The translations under genes were made by a program, and so were the position numbers. Positions 52,632 to 63,071 of a stretch of 64,000 nucleotides of DNA are shown one piece after another (position 1 is the first letter of the stretch; each line of letters opens with the position of its first letter). The notes beneath the pieces are model-generated. The model saw nothing but the letters and a program-made list of their open reading frames with translations, searched no databases and was not told the DNA's origin. The DNA lies in NCBI RefSeq assembly GCF_000710915.1, contig NZ_BAUA01000075.1:62001-126000 (forward strand), in the 5' to 3' direction. This DNA is from Nocardia brasiliensis IFM 10847 (GTDB lineage Bacteria > Actinomycetota > Actinomycetes > Mycobacteriales > Mycobacteriaceae).

Positions 52632-53084
52632 TTACGTTCGGGCTTGTCGGCTGGCTGCTGATGCATTCGACCGCCGCTGTCGTGGACCTGCGACACGCTC
52701 AGCATGTTTGCGACGTTCGTACCAGTTCGAAAACCACGCCACTACAACGCCGACAGCACCCACCGGCAGGTAGTACCCCCACGCGGCGAACACGGAATCT
52801 GTTGTGGGTAGGGCGATCAATGGGCCGATCAGCAAGATGCCCGCGATGAGCCAGGACAGTCCGCGCCCGGCCCGCAGCGCGGGCACGGCGCACAGCACCA
52901 CCGGCACCGCCAGCAAGAGCACCAGGCGCGCTCCGTAGTGGGCGACCATCGGATCGCCGCACGCCGGGTCCAATCCGATGACCTCGCACGAAGAGATCTG
53001 GTACAGCGGCTCGGACGCGACGAAGACGCCCCACGCCGCGGTCGCGCCCGCCAGCACCAGCCATGCCGCTCTCGCCGATCTCAT
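52632..53084 (-). CDS. Four-helix membrane protein, hypothetical
   Basis: 150 residues with four hydrophobic segments: AAWLVLAGATAAWGVFVA, LVLLLAVPVVLCAVPAL, LSWLIAGILLIGPLIAL and YYLPVGAVGVVVAWF. Two Cys in the first outer loop (SSCEVIGLDPACGDP) may form a disulphide. The tail is basic and hydrophilic. Divergent from the aromatic-CoA operon. Function unknown. Confidence 0.65.
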   Translation of the reverse strand: MRSARAAWLVLAGATAAWGVFVASEPLYQISSCEVIGLDPACGDPMVAHYGARLVLLLAVPVVLCAVPALRAGRGLSWLIAGILLIGPLIALPTTDSVFAAWGYYLPVGAVGVVVAWFSNWYERRKHAERVAGPRQRRSNASAASRQART

Positions 53085-53138
53085 GCCGCAATCATCGCAT
53101 CCACCGCCACAGATCCGTGGCCGGAAACTACTTCAGAT

Positions 53139-53150
53139 CTAAAGCTTTAG
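53139..53150. promoter_or_regulatory. Palindromic operator candidate before the aromatic-CoA operon
   Basis: CTAAAGCTTTAG, a perfect 12-bp palindrome 38 nt upstream of the first gene's ATG, followed by TTGTAAAG. AT-rich in a GC-rich setting. The MarR gene inside the operon is the likely binder, released by an aryl-CoA or free acid. Confidence 0.6.
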
Positions 53151-53188
53151 TTGTAAAGTACTGCTACCGCGACTTCAGAGGAGAGCAG

Positions 53189-55527
53189 ATGAAGGTCGTG
53201 TGCATCGGCGGCGGACCCGCCGGCCTGTACTTCGGGTTGCTGCTGAAGCAGCTCAACGCCCAGCACGAGATCACCGTCATCGAACGCAACCGGCCGTATG
53301 ACACCTTCGGGTGGGGTGTGGTGTTCTCCGACGCCACGATGGACAACATGCGGGAGTGGGATCGCCCCACCGCGGACCGGATCCAGTCGGCGTTCAATCA
53401 CTGGGACGATATCGAACTGCGGTTCAAGGGCCGGGTATTGCGCTCCGGCGGACACGGATTCGTCGGCATCGGCCGTAAGAAGCTGCTCAACATCTTGCAG
53501 GAGCGGTGCGAAGAGGTCGGGGTGAAACTGGAGTTCGACCGGGAGGTCCACTCGGATCGCGAATTCCCGGATGCGGACCTCATCGTCGCCGCCGACGGCA
53601 TCAACTCCAGGATCCGCACCGGCCACCGCGACGTGTTCGCACCCGATCTGGCCACCAGGCCCAACCGCTACATCTGGCTCGGCACCGAAAAGCTATACGA
53701 CGCTTTCACTTTCGATTTCGTGCAGACCGAACACGGTTGGGTGCAGGCGCACATCTACAAATTCGACGAGAACACCAGCACCTTCATCGTCGAATGTCCG
53801 GAACGCGTCTGGCGCGCCCACGGACTCGACCGAGCCGAGCCGGACGAATCGGTGGCGTTCTGCGAGCGGCTGTTCGCCGACAATCTCCAGGGCGAGAAGC
53901 TGATGACGAACTCGCGACACCTGCCCGGCTCCGGGTGGCAGAACTTCCAGCGGGTCAAATGCGATCAGTGGTGGCTCGACAACGGCGACAGTCACGTCGT
54001 GCTGATGGGCGATGCGGTGCACACCGCGCATTTCGCGATCGGGTCGGGCACCAAACTGGCACTAGAGGACGCCATCGAACTCGTGCGCCAGTTCGGCGCG
54101 CACGGCGACTCCCCCGCCGACCTGCCCGCGGTGCTGACCCGGTATCAGGAGGTGCGGTCGATCGACGCGCTGCGCTTGCAGAACGCGGCATGGAACGCCA
54201 TGGAGTGGTTCGAGGTGTGCGGCGAACGGTATTGCGACCAGCTCGAACCCGAGCAGTTCATGTACTCGATGCTCACCCGCAGCCAGCGAATCAGTCACGA
54301 GAATCTGCGGCTACGCGACAAGGGCTGGCTGGAGGACTACGAGCGGTGGTTCGACGCCCGGGCGGGCGTCTCCCGCACCGCCGACGAGCCTTCCGTCCCA
54401 CCGATGTTCACGCCCTACACGGTGCGCTCGGTGACTTTGAAGAACCGGGTGATCGTCTCGCCGATGGCGCAGTACTCGGCGGTGCACGGCGTGCCGACCG
54501 ATTTCCACCTGGTCCACCTCGGCGCGCGTGCCACCGGCGGGGCCGGACTGGTCTTCGCCGAGATGACCTGCGTGAGCCCCACCGGGCGGATCACGCCCGG
54601 CTGCCCGGGCCTCTACACCGACGAGCAGCAGCGGGCGTGGCAGCGCATCGTCGATTGGGTGCACGCCAACACGGACGCGAAAATCGGTATGCAGCTAGGC
54701 CATTCGGGCGCGAAGGGCTCCACGCGCCGCATGTGGGACGGCACCGATCAACCGCTCACGGCTGCGGACGACGAACCGAACTGGCCGTTGATCTCCGCCT
54801 CGCCCCAGCAGTACTTGCCCGGGGTCAGCCAATGGTCGCGCGCGATGACCGAGGACGACATGGCCGAGGTGACGAGCCAATTCGTCGAAGCCACCCGCCG
54901 GGCGGCGGCAGCGGGCTTCGACTGGCTCGAATTGCATTGCGCGCACGGCTATTTGCTGTCCAGCTTCATCTCGCCGCTGACCAACCGGCGCACCGACGAC
55001 TACGGCGGTTCCCTGTCGAACCGATTGCGCTATCCACTGGCGGTGTTCGCCGCGGTGCGCGCCGCTTGGCCGCCGAATTGCCCATATCGGTGCGGATTTC
55101 GGCGCACGACTGGGTGGACGGCGGTATCACCCCGGCCGATGCCGTCGAGATCGCGAAGCAGTTCAAACAGGCGGGCGCGGACCTGATCGACTGCTCCGCC
55201 GGACAGGTGTCGAAGGCGGAGCAGCCCACCTTCGGCCGGATGTGGCAGACGCCCTTCGCCGACCGGGTGCGCCAGGAGGCCGGGATCGCCACGATCGCGG
55301 TGGGGGCGATCTCCGAAGCCGACCATGTGAACAGCATCGTGGCGGCGGGACGCGCCGACCTGTGCGCGATCGCCCGCCCGCACTTGGCGAATCCGGCGTG
55401 GACGCTCACCGAGGCGGCCAAGATCGGTTACACCGATCTCACCTGGCCGAAGCAATATCGCGCCGCCAAGCGGCAATTCGAGGCGAACATCCAGCGCCAA
55501 CAGGCCGCCGCGACGGCGAAGGGGTGA
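53189..55527 (+). pseudogene. Fused FAD monooxygenase/old-yellow-enzyme reductase (2-aminobenzoyl-CoA or salicylyl-CoA type), frameshifted as sequenced
   Basis: About 780 residues in two joined parts. The first is a flavin hydroxylase (VVCIGGGPAGLYFGLLLKQL; DLIVAADGINSRIRTGHRDV; VVLMGDAVHTAHFAIGSGTK). The second, from about residue 405, is an OYE-like reductase (FTPYTVRSVTLKNRVIVSPM; GFDWLELHCAHGYLLSSFIS). This fusion is known in 2-aminobenzoyl-CoA monooxygenase/reductase and in salicylyl-CoA 5-hydroxylase (SdgC). At 55069-55075 the reading frame shifts by one missing base; the homology goes on as AELPISVRISAHDWVDGGIT to 55527. The start has GAGGAGAGCAG. Either a real frameshift that would break the pathway, or a sequencing gap. 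First gene of a seven-gene operon. Confidence 0.88.
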
Positions 55528-55532
55528 CCGGC

Positions 55533-56309
<777 letters not shown>

Positions 56310-56310
56310 G

Positions 56311-56859
56311 GTGACCGCACAGCGTGACGCCGGGCCGGTGCTGGGTGACGAACGCATCGGGATGGAAGCCCGCGCCGCCTCCGGTGATCATCTCGACGTG
56401 CGGCTGTGGTTGCGACTCCTGGCCACCACCAACGAGATCGAACAGGAGATCCGGACCCGGCTGCGCTTGCGATTCGCGACCTCGTTGCCCCGCTTCGACT
56501 ATCTGGCACAGCTCGACCGTCATCACGACGGCCTGCGGATGAGCGCGCTGTCGCGCTACCTGATGGTCACCGGAGGCAACGTCACCGGCTTGACCGATCA
56601 GCTGGTCGCCGAGGGCTGGGTGGACCGGATACCGGATCCGGTCGACAAGCGGGCGACGCTGGTGCGGCTGACCCAGCTGGGCCGCACGCGGTTCGAGGAG
56701 ATGGCCGCCGAACACGAAGGCTGGCTCACCGAGATGTTCGCCGGTTTCGGCCGCGGGAACGAGCAAGCGCTGTTCGACCTGCTCGGCAAGCTCCGCATCC
56801 ACCTCGCCACCACCGCCGAGCTCGACAACGATCCATCGACCCCACGGGACTTCGCATGA
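56311..56859 (+). CDS. MarR-family transcriptional regulator
   Basis: 182 residues with a winged helix (DYLAQLDRHHDGLRMSALSR; GGNVTGLTDQLVAEGWVDRI; PDPVDKRATLVRLTQLG). The GTG starts right after the SDR stop and the stop overlaps the next gene as ATGA. Being embedded in the operon suggests autoregulation, and a 12-bp palindrome at 53139 is the likely site. MarR proteins of aryl-CoA pathways usually bind the aryl-CoA. Confidence 0.88.
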   Translation: MTAQRDAGPVLGDERIGMEARAASGDHLDVRLWLRLLATTNEIEQEIRTRLRLRFATSLPRFDYLAQLDRHHDGLRMSALSRYLMVTGGNVTGLTDQLVAEGWVDRIPDPVDKRATLVRLTQLGRTRFEEMAAEHEGWLTEMFAGFGRGNEQALFDLLGKLRIHLATTAELDNDPSTPRDFA

Positions 56860-57707
56860 CCCAGCATCTCGATCCCGCCCTGCGCGCGGCGAACCGCAGC
56901 ACGCTCGCCGATTACACCGGCGAACACTTCCGCTGGCAGGTCGACGCCGGCGTCGGCACGATCGTGCTCGATCGCCCGGCACGGAAGAACCCGCTGACCT
57001 TCGACTCCTACGCCGAGCTGCGAGATCTGTTCCGCCGCTTGGCCTATGCCGAGGACGTCAGCGTGATCGTGCTGTCCGGTGCGGGCGAGAACTTCTGCTC
57101 CGGCGGCGACGTGCACGACATCATCGGCCCGTTGATCGCGCTGCCCGCGCCCGAGCTGCTGATGTTCACCCGGATGACCGGCGATCTGGTCAAGGCGATG
57201 CGCGCGTGCCCGCAACCGATCGTCGCGGCGGTCGACGGGGTCTGCGCGGGAGCGGGTGCGATTCTGGCCATGGCCGCCGATATGCGCGTCGGCACCGCGC
57301 GCAGCAAGACCGCGTTCCTGTTCACCCGGGTGGGCCTCGCCGGCTGCGATATGGGCGCCTGCGCGATCCTGCCGCGGATCATCGGGCAGGGCCGCGCGTC
57401 AGAACTGCTGTACACCGGCCGGACGATGACCGGGTCCGAAGCCTACGCATGGGGCTTCTTCAACCAGCTGACCGAGCCGGACCAGGTACTCGGCGCGGCC
57501 GGCGAGCTGGCGCGCCGCCTCGCCGAAGGCCCGACCTTCGCCCAGGGCATCACGAAAACCATGCTGCACCAGGAGTGGTCGATGACGGTGGACCAGGCCA
57601 TCGAGGCCGAAGCGCAGGCCCAAGCCCTCTGCATGCTCACGCAGGATTTCGCCCGGGCGTATCACGCGTTCCGGGACAAACAGCGGCCGAAGTTCGAAGG
57701 GAACTAG
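56856..57707 (+). CDS. Enoyl-CoA hydratase/isomerase-family protein
   Basis: 283 residues of the crotonase superfamily. Oxyanion-hole motifs are NFCSGGDVHDIIGPL and VDGVCAGAGAILAMAADMRV; the second active-site loop is FTRVGLAGCDMGACAILPRI. The start overlaps the MarR stop as ATGA. Within the operon it would hydrate or open the ring of a cyclohexenyl-CoA intermediate in beta-oxidation-like steps. Confidence 0.9.
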   Translation: MTQHLDPALRAANRSTLADYTGEHFRWQVDAGVGTIVLDRPARKNPLTFDSYAELRDLFRRLAYAEDVSVIVLSGAGENFCSGGDVHDIIGPLIALPAPELLMFTRMTGDLVKAMRACPQPIVAAVDGVCAGAGAILAMAADMRVGTARSKTAFLFTRVGLAGCDMGACAILPRIIGQGRASELLYTGRTMTGSEAYAWGFFNQLTEPDQVLGAAGELARRLAEGPTFAQGITKTMLHQEWSMTVDQAIEAEAQAQALCMLTQDFARAYHAFRDKQRPKFEGN

Positions 57708-57711
57708 TCCG

Positions 57712-58884
57712 ATGCGCGCCGACCATTGGGACTGGCCGTTCTTCGCGGACGAGCACCGTACACACGCTGCCGCGCTGAGTGATTGGGCGGACGACCGGTT
57801 GGGTCGGGACCCCGCCGCCGAGCTCGACGACCGGTGCCGTCGACTGGTCCGGGAACTCGGCGACGCGGGTTGGCTGCGGCATGCCGTCGCGGGCACCGAC
57901 TTCGGCGGCAGTCGCGATCAGATCGACACGCGCGCTTTGTGTCTCACCCGCGAGATCCTGGCCGAGCGGGACGCACTGGCCGACTTCGCTTTCGCGATGC
58001 AGGGACTCGGCTCCGCAGCGATCAGCCTGGCGGGCACCGACGAACAGAAGCGGCGATACCTGCCGCGAGTGGCGACCGGCACGGCGATCGCGGCCTTCGC
58101 ACTGTCGGAAACCGAGGCGGGTTCCGACGCCGCCGCGCTGTCCTGCGCCGCCCGCGCCGACGGCGGCGATATCGTGCTCGACGGCGAGAAGACCTGGATC
58201 TCCAACGGCGGCATCGCGGACTTCTACGTGGTGTTCGCCCGCACCGGCGAAGCCCCTGGCGCGAAAGGCATTTCGGCTTTCCTGGTCGACGCCGACAATC
58301 CGGGTCTGCGCATCGCCGAACGCCTGGACGTGATCTCCCCGCACCCGCTCGCCCGGCTGCGCTTCGAGGGGTGCCGGATACCGGCGACACAGCGGATCGG
58401 CGCCGCGGGCGGCGGTTTCGGTGTCGCGATGCGCACCCTCGACGTCTTCCGGACGTCGGTGGCGGCCGCCGCACTCGGATTCGCCAGGCGCGCACTGGCC
58501 GAAGCGCTGGACCGCACCACCTCGCGACGGATGTTCGGCGGCGTGCTGGCCGACTTCCAGCTCACCCGAGCCGAACTGGCACGCATGGCGACCACGATCG
58601 ACGCGACCGCGCTGCTCACCTATCGGGCCGCGTGGCAACGCGATCAAGGCCGCCCGGTCACCAGGGAGGCTGCCATGGCGAAGTTGGCCGCGACCGAAGG
58701 CGCCCAACAGGTCATCGACGCCGCCGTACAGATGTGGGGTGCGCTCGGGGTGGTCCGCGACCAGCCGGTCGAGCGGCTCTACCGCGATATCCGCGCCCTG
58801 CGCATCTACGAGGGCGCCACCGAGGTGCAGCAGTTGATCATCGCCCGCGAACTGCTGCGCGGCATCCCACCCGATCCGTCCTGA
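57712..58884 (+). CDS. Acyl-CoA dehydrogenase
   Basis: 390 residues. FAD-binding and substrate motifs are FALSETEAGSDAAALSCAAR and KTWISNGGIADFYVVFA, and the catalytic Glu is in LRIYEGATEVQQLIIARELL. It starts 4 nt after the hydratase stop. It would introduce the double bond needed to re-oxidise the reduced ring before cleavage. Belongs to the same operon as the aryl-CoA ligase. Confidence 0.92.
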   Translation: MRADHWDWPFFADEHRTHAAALSDWADDRLGRDPAAELDDRCRRLVRELGDAGWLRHAVAGTDFGGSRDQIDTRALCLTREILAERDALADFAFAMQGLGSAAISLAGTDEQKRRYLPRVATGTAIAAFALSETEAGSDAAALSCAARADGGDIVLDGEKTWISNGGIADFYVVFARTGEAPGAKGISAFLVDADNPGLRIAERLDVISPHPLARLRFEGCRIPATQRIGAAGGGFGVAMRTLDVFRTSVAAAALGFARRALAEALDRTTSRRMFGGVLADFQLTRAELARMATTIDATALLTYRAAWQRDQGRPVTREAAMAKLAATEGAQQVIDAAVQMWGALGVVRDQPVERLYRDIRALRIYEGATEVQQLIIARELLRGIPPDPS

Positions 58885-58918
58885 TCTCCGATCACCCTCT
58901 CCCCCACAAGGTTCGACC

Positions 58919-60562
58919 ATGACAAGCGCCCACATCGACACCTTCGCCCGCGACCACCTGCCGCCGCTGGACCAGTGGCCCGACCTCGTGTTCGATCGAC
59001 CGGAACTCCGCTTCCCCAGCCGACTCAATTGCGCCACCGAACTACTCGACCGGCACGTGCTCGACGGCAACGGCGACCGGCTCTGCGTCCAGGCCCCGGG
59101 CGGTCCCCGCTGGACCTATGCCGAACTGCACGACCAAGCCAACCGGATCGCCGCGGTGCTGGTGCACGACATGGGGCTGGTGCCGGGCAACCGGGTACTC
59201 CTGGACGCCCCGAACAATCCGATGCTCGCGGCCTGTTGGTTCGCGGTGATGAAGGCCGGCGGGATCGCCGTGACGGCCATGCCGCTGCTGCGCGTCAAAG
59301 AACTCACCCAGATCGTCGACAAGGCGCAGATCACCCACGCGCTGTGCGATGTGGCGCTCGCCGGTCAACTCGCGGCGGTCGCGGCCGCCTGCCCCACCCT
59401 CGACCGGATCCGCTACTTCCACAGCAGTTCCGGCGACGGACTGGAAGCGCTGATGGCCCGCCACGACGGCTGGTTCGACACCGTGGCGACCGCGGCCGAC
59501 GACGTCTGCCTCATCGCCTTCACTTCCGGCACCACCGGAGTTCCGAAGGCCACCGCGCACTTTCACCGCGACGTGCTGGCGATCTGCCACACCTTCCCGC
59601 GGCACATCCTGCGGCCCGATCCCGACGACGTGTTCATCGGCAGCCCGCCACTGGCTTTCACGTTCGGGCTCGGCGGACTGCTGTTGTTCCCCATGACGGT
59701 CGGGGCGTCGACGGTGCTGCTCGAGCAGGCGAGTCCGGCCCGATTGCTGGAGGCCATCACCGAATTCGGCGCGACGGTGCTGTTCACCGCGCCCACCTCC
59801 TATCGGATTCTCGCGCGGCACGGCGTCGGACTGCGCGGCACCACCCTGCGCAAGTGCGTCTCCGCGGGTGAACCGTTGCCGCCGTCCACCCGCACCCGGT
59901 GGCGCGAGGCCACCGGGATCGAGCTGATCGACGGTATCGGCGCCACCGAACTGCTGCACATCTTCATCTCGGCCGACGAGGCGCACGCACGGCCCGGCGC
60001 GACCGGGTTACCGGTGCCGGGATATCAGGCTCGGGTCGTGGACGCGGACGGAAACACGTTGGGGCCCGGGGAAGTCGGCCTGCTCGCGGTGCGCGGACCG
60101 ACCGGGTGCCGCTACCTCGCCGACGAGCGGCAGACGGTCTATGTGCGCGACGGCTGGAACTACACCGGCGACGCGTACTGGGTCGACGCCGACGGCTATT
60201 TCCACTATCAGGCCCGCTCGGACGACATGATCGTGTCGTCCGGGTACAACATCGCCGCGCCCGAGGTGGAAGATGCCCTGGCCGGACATGCCGCCGTGGC
60301 CGACTGCGCGGTGGTCGGCGTGCCCGACGAGGATCGTGGTCAGATCGTCAAAGCCTATGTAGTGCTTCGTCCGGAGATCGACGCCACCGACGGGATGGTC
60401 GAGGAATTGCAGGACTTCGTGAAACGTACTGTGGCCCCGTACAAGTACCCGCGGGCCATCGCCTTCGTCGCGGATCTGCCGCGCACCCCGACCGGCAAGC
60501 TGCAACGCTTCCGCTTACGCGAAACCGGTGCGATGCACGGCGATTCGGCAGCGACGGCATGA
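58919..60562 (+). CDS. Aryl-CoA ligase (2-aminobenzoate/benzoate-CoA ligase type)
   Basis: 547 residues of the ANL family. Phosphate loop LIAFTSGTTGVPKATAHFHR, hinge region GYFHYQARSDDMIVSSGYNI followed by AAPEVEDALAGH, and catalytic Lys in PRTPTGKLQRFRLRE. The N-terminus (LNCATELLDRHVLDGNGDRL) is that of the benzoate-CoA ligase branch rather than long-chain FadD. It would activate the aromatic acid to its CoA thioester, the first step of the pathway. The start follows AAGG. The RidA-like gene overlaps its stop as ATGA. Confidence 0.9.
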   Translation: MTSAHIDTFARDHLPPLDQWPDLVFDRPELRFPSRLNCATELLDRHVLDGNGDRLCVQAPGGPRWTYAELHDQANRIAAVLVHDMGLVPGNRVLLDAPNNPMLAACWFAVMKAGGIAVTAMPLLRVKELTQIVDKAQITHALCDVALAGQLAAVAAACPTLDRIRYFHSSSGDGLEALMARHDGWFDTVATAADDVCLIAFTSGTTGVPKATAHFHRDVLAICHTFPRHILRPDPDDVFIGSPPLAFTFGLGGLLLFPMTVGASTVLLEQASPARLLEAITEFGATVLFTAPTSYRILARHGVGLRGTTLRKCVSAGEPLPPSTRTRWREATGIELIDGIGATELLHIFISADEAHARPGATGLPVPGYQARVVDADGNTLGPGEVGLLAVRGPTGCRYLADERQTVYVRDGWNYTGDAYWVDADGYFHYQARSDDMIVSSGYNIAAPEVEDALAGHAAVADCAVVGVPDEDRGQIVKAYVVLRPEIDATDGMVEELQDFVKRTVAPYKYPRAIAFVADLPRTPTGKLQRFRLRETGAMHGDSAATA

Positions 60563-60957
60563 GGGTCCTGCAACCGCCGGGGTGGCCGCGGCCGCGCGGT
60601 TACGCGAACGGCGTCGTCGCGCGCGGCGAGCTGGTGTTCGTGGCGGGCATGGTCGGCTGGGACAGCGACGGCGTGTTCCGCGCCCACGACCTCGCCGGCC
60701 AGGTCCGCCAAGCGCTGCGCAATGTCGTCGCGGTGCTGGCCGAGGCGGGCGCCGAGCCCGCGCACATCGTCCGGATGACGTGGTACGTCACCGACGCCGA
60801 TGCCTACATCGCGGCCCAACGCGACATCGGCACGGCCTTCCGGGACATCATCGGCACCTTCGACGCCGCGATGACCGCCATCGAGGTCACCCGGCTCATC
60901 GAAAAACAAGCCATGGTCGAAATCGAGGTCACCGCCGTGATCCCCGACCGCGCGTAG
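60559..60957 (+). CDS. RidA/YjgF-family protein
   Basis: 132 residues with the Rid fold (ANGVVARGELVFVAGMVGWD; NVVAVLAEAGAEPAHIVRMT; DAAMTAIEVTRLIEKQAMVE). RidA proteins hydrolyse enamine/imine intermediates. The active-site Arg of RidA proper lies where this protein has Met (AAMTAIEVTRL), placing it with the more divergent Rid subgroups. Its presence at the end of an aryl-CoA operon fits the 2-aminobenzoyl-CoA pathway, where the ring amine must be lost as ammonia, and argues against salicylyl-CoA as the sole substrate. Confidence 0.88.
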   Translation: MRVLQPPGWPRPRGYANGVVARGELVFVAGMVGWDSDGVFRAHDLAGQVRQALRNVVAVLAEAGAEPAHIVRMTWYVTDADAYIAAQRDIGTAFRDIIGTFDAAMTAIEVTRLIEKQAMVEIEVTAVIPDRA

Positions 60958-61134
60958 GCGGGCGCACGCGCCGGGCCTGTCTTGTGCGTAAGACGCATAA
61001 CCGCAGGCAAGAGCTGTGCATAAGGCCGAAAAGGGGCTGCGGCGCACATATTCCGAGCCGATGTTCGGCCGAATTTCCGAACGAAGTCACCGAACCCGCT
61101 GGCGTCCGGCGAACATTCTGGAGACACTGTTCGG

Positions 61135-61156
61135 ACCTCCGGAAAATTCCGGAGGT
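61135..61156. promoter_or_regulatory. Perfect inverted repeat in the cutinase leader
   Basis: ACCTCCGGAA, AA, TTCCGGAGGT: 10-bp arms with a 2-base centre, 99 nt upstream of the cutinase-like start. The same leader holds a TTCGGCCGAA palindrome at 61063-61072. Operator or RNA hairpin; no T tract follows. Confidence 0.45.
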
Positions 61157-61255
61157 GGGGGAACACCTGAAGAGAGACAGTCAACGGCGCTCAAAACGGA
61201 CACCGAGCGCCTTCGCCGACCGGGCCGCGCCCCGGCAGTGCACACGGAGTACACG

Positions 61256-62164
61256 ATGTTTTCGCGATGGAAGAACACCGCCGCCTGCGCGGCCGCCATG
61301 GTCACCGCAGTCCTGCCGGTCGGCGCGGCGACGACCGCACAAGCCGCCCCGCAACACTGCCCCGAAATGTACGTGGTCGCGGTGCCCGGCACCTGGGAGA
61401 CCTCGAACGCCGAGCCGGGCAAGGGGATGCTCGCCGCGGTCGCCGACAACCTGCCGGGCGATGTCGCGACCGACTATGTCGCCTACCCGGCGACCGCGTT
61501 CCCGTGGGAAGGCGACGTCTACGGACGTTCCAAGCAGGAAGCCATCAACGGCACCCGCGCGTTGCTCACCGGCATGGCCCAGCGCTGCGACTCGACCCGG
61601 TTCGCGCTGCTCGGCTACAGCCAGGGCGCGGACGCGGCCGGTGACGTGGCCGCCGAGATCGGCACCGGGCTCGGCGTCGTGCGCCCCGAGCGCGTCGCCC
61701 TGGTCGGGCTCATCTCCGATCCGCGCCGCTCGCCCACCGACACGCTGATCGGCCCGCCGGTCCTCGGTGCGGGCGCGGGCGGTCCGCGCCTGGGCGGCTT
61801 CGGCTGGCTCACCCCGCAGACCTACACGTTCTGCGCCGCGGGCGATTTGTACTGCGCGATCCCCGACGGTGATTTCGCCGCCCGCATCGCGGGCTTCTTC
61901 GCCCAGGTCTCGAACCCCAACCCCGCGCTGCTCGGCGCCTACCAGCAGCAGGCCAACGCGCTCATCGCCGACGCGCTCGCCGCGGGTGGTCTCGGGTTGC
62001 TGTCCGACCAGCTGAACAACTCGGCCTACGAAGAGCGCAAGCAGCAGATCGACGACTTCCTGAAATCCGGCATCCACCAGAGCTACCCGCACTACGCGGT
62101 CGGCGGGGGAGACACCCCGCTGACCTGGCTGCGTGAGCGGCTGATCGAGGTGTCCAGGGGCTGA
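61256..62164 (+). CDS. Secreted cutinase-family serine hydrolase
   Basis: 302 residues with a signal peptide (AACAAAMVTAVLPVGAATTA, cleavage near AQA). The nucleophile elbow is FALLGYSQGADAAG, the acid is in FCAAGDLYCAIPDGD, and a His near the C-terminus is in QSYPHYAVGG. Cys pairs match the cutinase/CULP fold of mycolate-group actinobacteria, which hydrolyse lipids or esters in the cell envelope. The ATG at 61256 follows CGGAG. No lipobox. A strong hairpin follows the stop. Confidence 0.88.
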   Translation: MFSRWKNTAACAAAMVTAVLPVGAATTAQAAPQHCPEMYVVAVPGTWETSNAEPGKGMLAAVADNLPGDVATDYVAYPATAFPWEGDVYGRSKQEAINGTRALLTGMAQRCDSTRFALLGYSQGADAAGDVAAEIGTGLGVVRPERVALVGLISDPRRSPTDTLIGPPVLGAGAGGPRLGGFGWLTPQTYTFCAAGDLYCAIPDGDFAARIAGFFAQVSNPNPALLGAYQQQANALIADALAAGGLGLLSDQLNNSAYEERKQQIDDFLKSGIHQSYPHYAVGGGDTPLTWLRERLIEVSRG

Positions 62165-62171
62165 GCCCGGC

Positions 62172-62204
62172 GCGGCGGTCCGGCGCTGAACGCCGGACCG
62201 CCGC
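62172..62204. terminator. Strong hairpin terminator
   Basis: GCGGCGGTCCGGCG and its exact complement form a 14-bp stem with a 5-base loop (CTGAA) between the convergent cutinase-like and cutC genes. Confidence 0.8.
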
Positions 62205-62208
62205 AAAA

Positions 62209-62952
62209 CTATTCGGCTTGCCGCCGACCGTGCACGAGGCGGCAGAGTTCGGCGGCCTCGGCGGGGTCGGTGTCGAAGCGGTCGAAGCCTTGCGGCACAC
62301 CGGCTCCCGCGAACAACACCGCGCTGCCCGCGGCGCCCGGCACCGGAGTGCGCATGGCCGCGTGCAGATCGGCGACGCCGGTCGCGTCCAGCGCCGCGAC
62401 GGCATTCGACGGACGGACACCACCGCACGCCATCACGTCGAGCGCGCCCGCGGCCCGCCCCACCAGATCCTTGATCACCGCCGCGCCGTCGAGGACCGCA
62501 CGCTGCCTGCCCGCGGTCAGCACCCTGGTGAAACCGAGTTCGATCACCTGATCCAAGGTCCGCTGCGAAGACGCACTGACATCTATCGCCCGGTGAAAAG
62601 TGATGTCCAGGTGTTCGGCCGCCGCGACGAAGGCCGCGCAAGCCGGATCGACCGCGCCGGACCCGTCGAGCGCGCCGACGACGACCCCATCGGCTCCGGC
62701 CGCCCGCGCCGCGGCGATATCGCGGACCATCAGCTCGATCTCGTCGCGGGTGTACACGAAATCACCCGACCGGGGCCGAATCAGCACGTGCACTTGGGTT
62801 TTCGTGGTAGCGGCGATCGCGTGCTCGAGCAGGCCGATGCTGGGCGTGAGCCCGCCATCGGACAACCCGCCGCACAATTCGATCCGATCCGCACCCACCT
62901 GTTCGGCGATTCGCACCCCGTTGACCGACTCCACACAGATCTCTACGCGCAC
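62209..62952 (-). CDS. cutC: CutC-family copper homeostasis protein
   Basis: 247 residues of TIM-barrel CutC type: VEICVESVNGVRIAEQVGAD, RIELCGGLSDGGLTPS, VHVLIRPRSGDFVYTRDE, DITFHRAIDVS and VMACGGVRPSNA in order. CutC was named for copper tolerance in E. coli, but its biochemical role is still debated. The GTG at 62952 is chosen because the conserved core starts there; the open frame to 63075 adds low-complexity residues. Convergent with the cutinase-like gene; downstream of a flavin monooxygenase on the same strand. Confidence 0.85.
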   Translation of the reverse strand: MRVEICVESVNGVRIAEQVGADRIELCGGLSDGGLTPSIGLLEHAIAATTKTQVHVLIRPRSGDFVYTRDEIELMVRDIAAARAAGADGVVVGALDGSGAVDPACAAFVAAAEHLDITFHRAIDVSASSQRTLDQVIELGFTRVLTAGRQRAVLDGAAVIKDLVGRAAGALDVMACGGVRPSNAVAALDATGVADLHAAMRTPVPGAAGSAVLFAGAGVPQGFDRFDTDPAEAAELCRLVHGRRQAE

Positions 62953-63071
62953 AGCAGCGAGTATCCCCCCGCCGCCCCCTACCCGGACCGCAGCGCCCGA
63001 TAGACCGTCTCGGATCTCGGACTCGGCCGAGCCGCCTCGTGCCAGTTCCGGGGAAGGTGTCGCCGGTTTGT

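Noticed and set aside
53189..55527. Two separate genes, a monooxygenase and an OYE reductase
   Set aside because: The break is one base inside the OYE domain, not at the domain boundary; the fusion is a known enzyme architecture.
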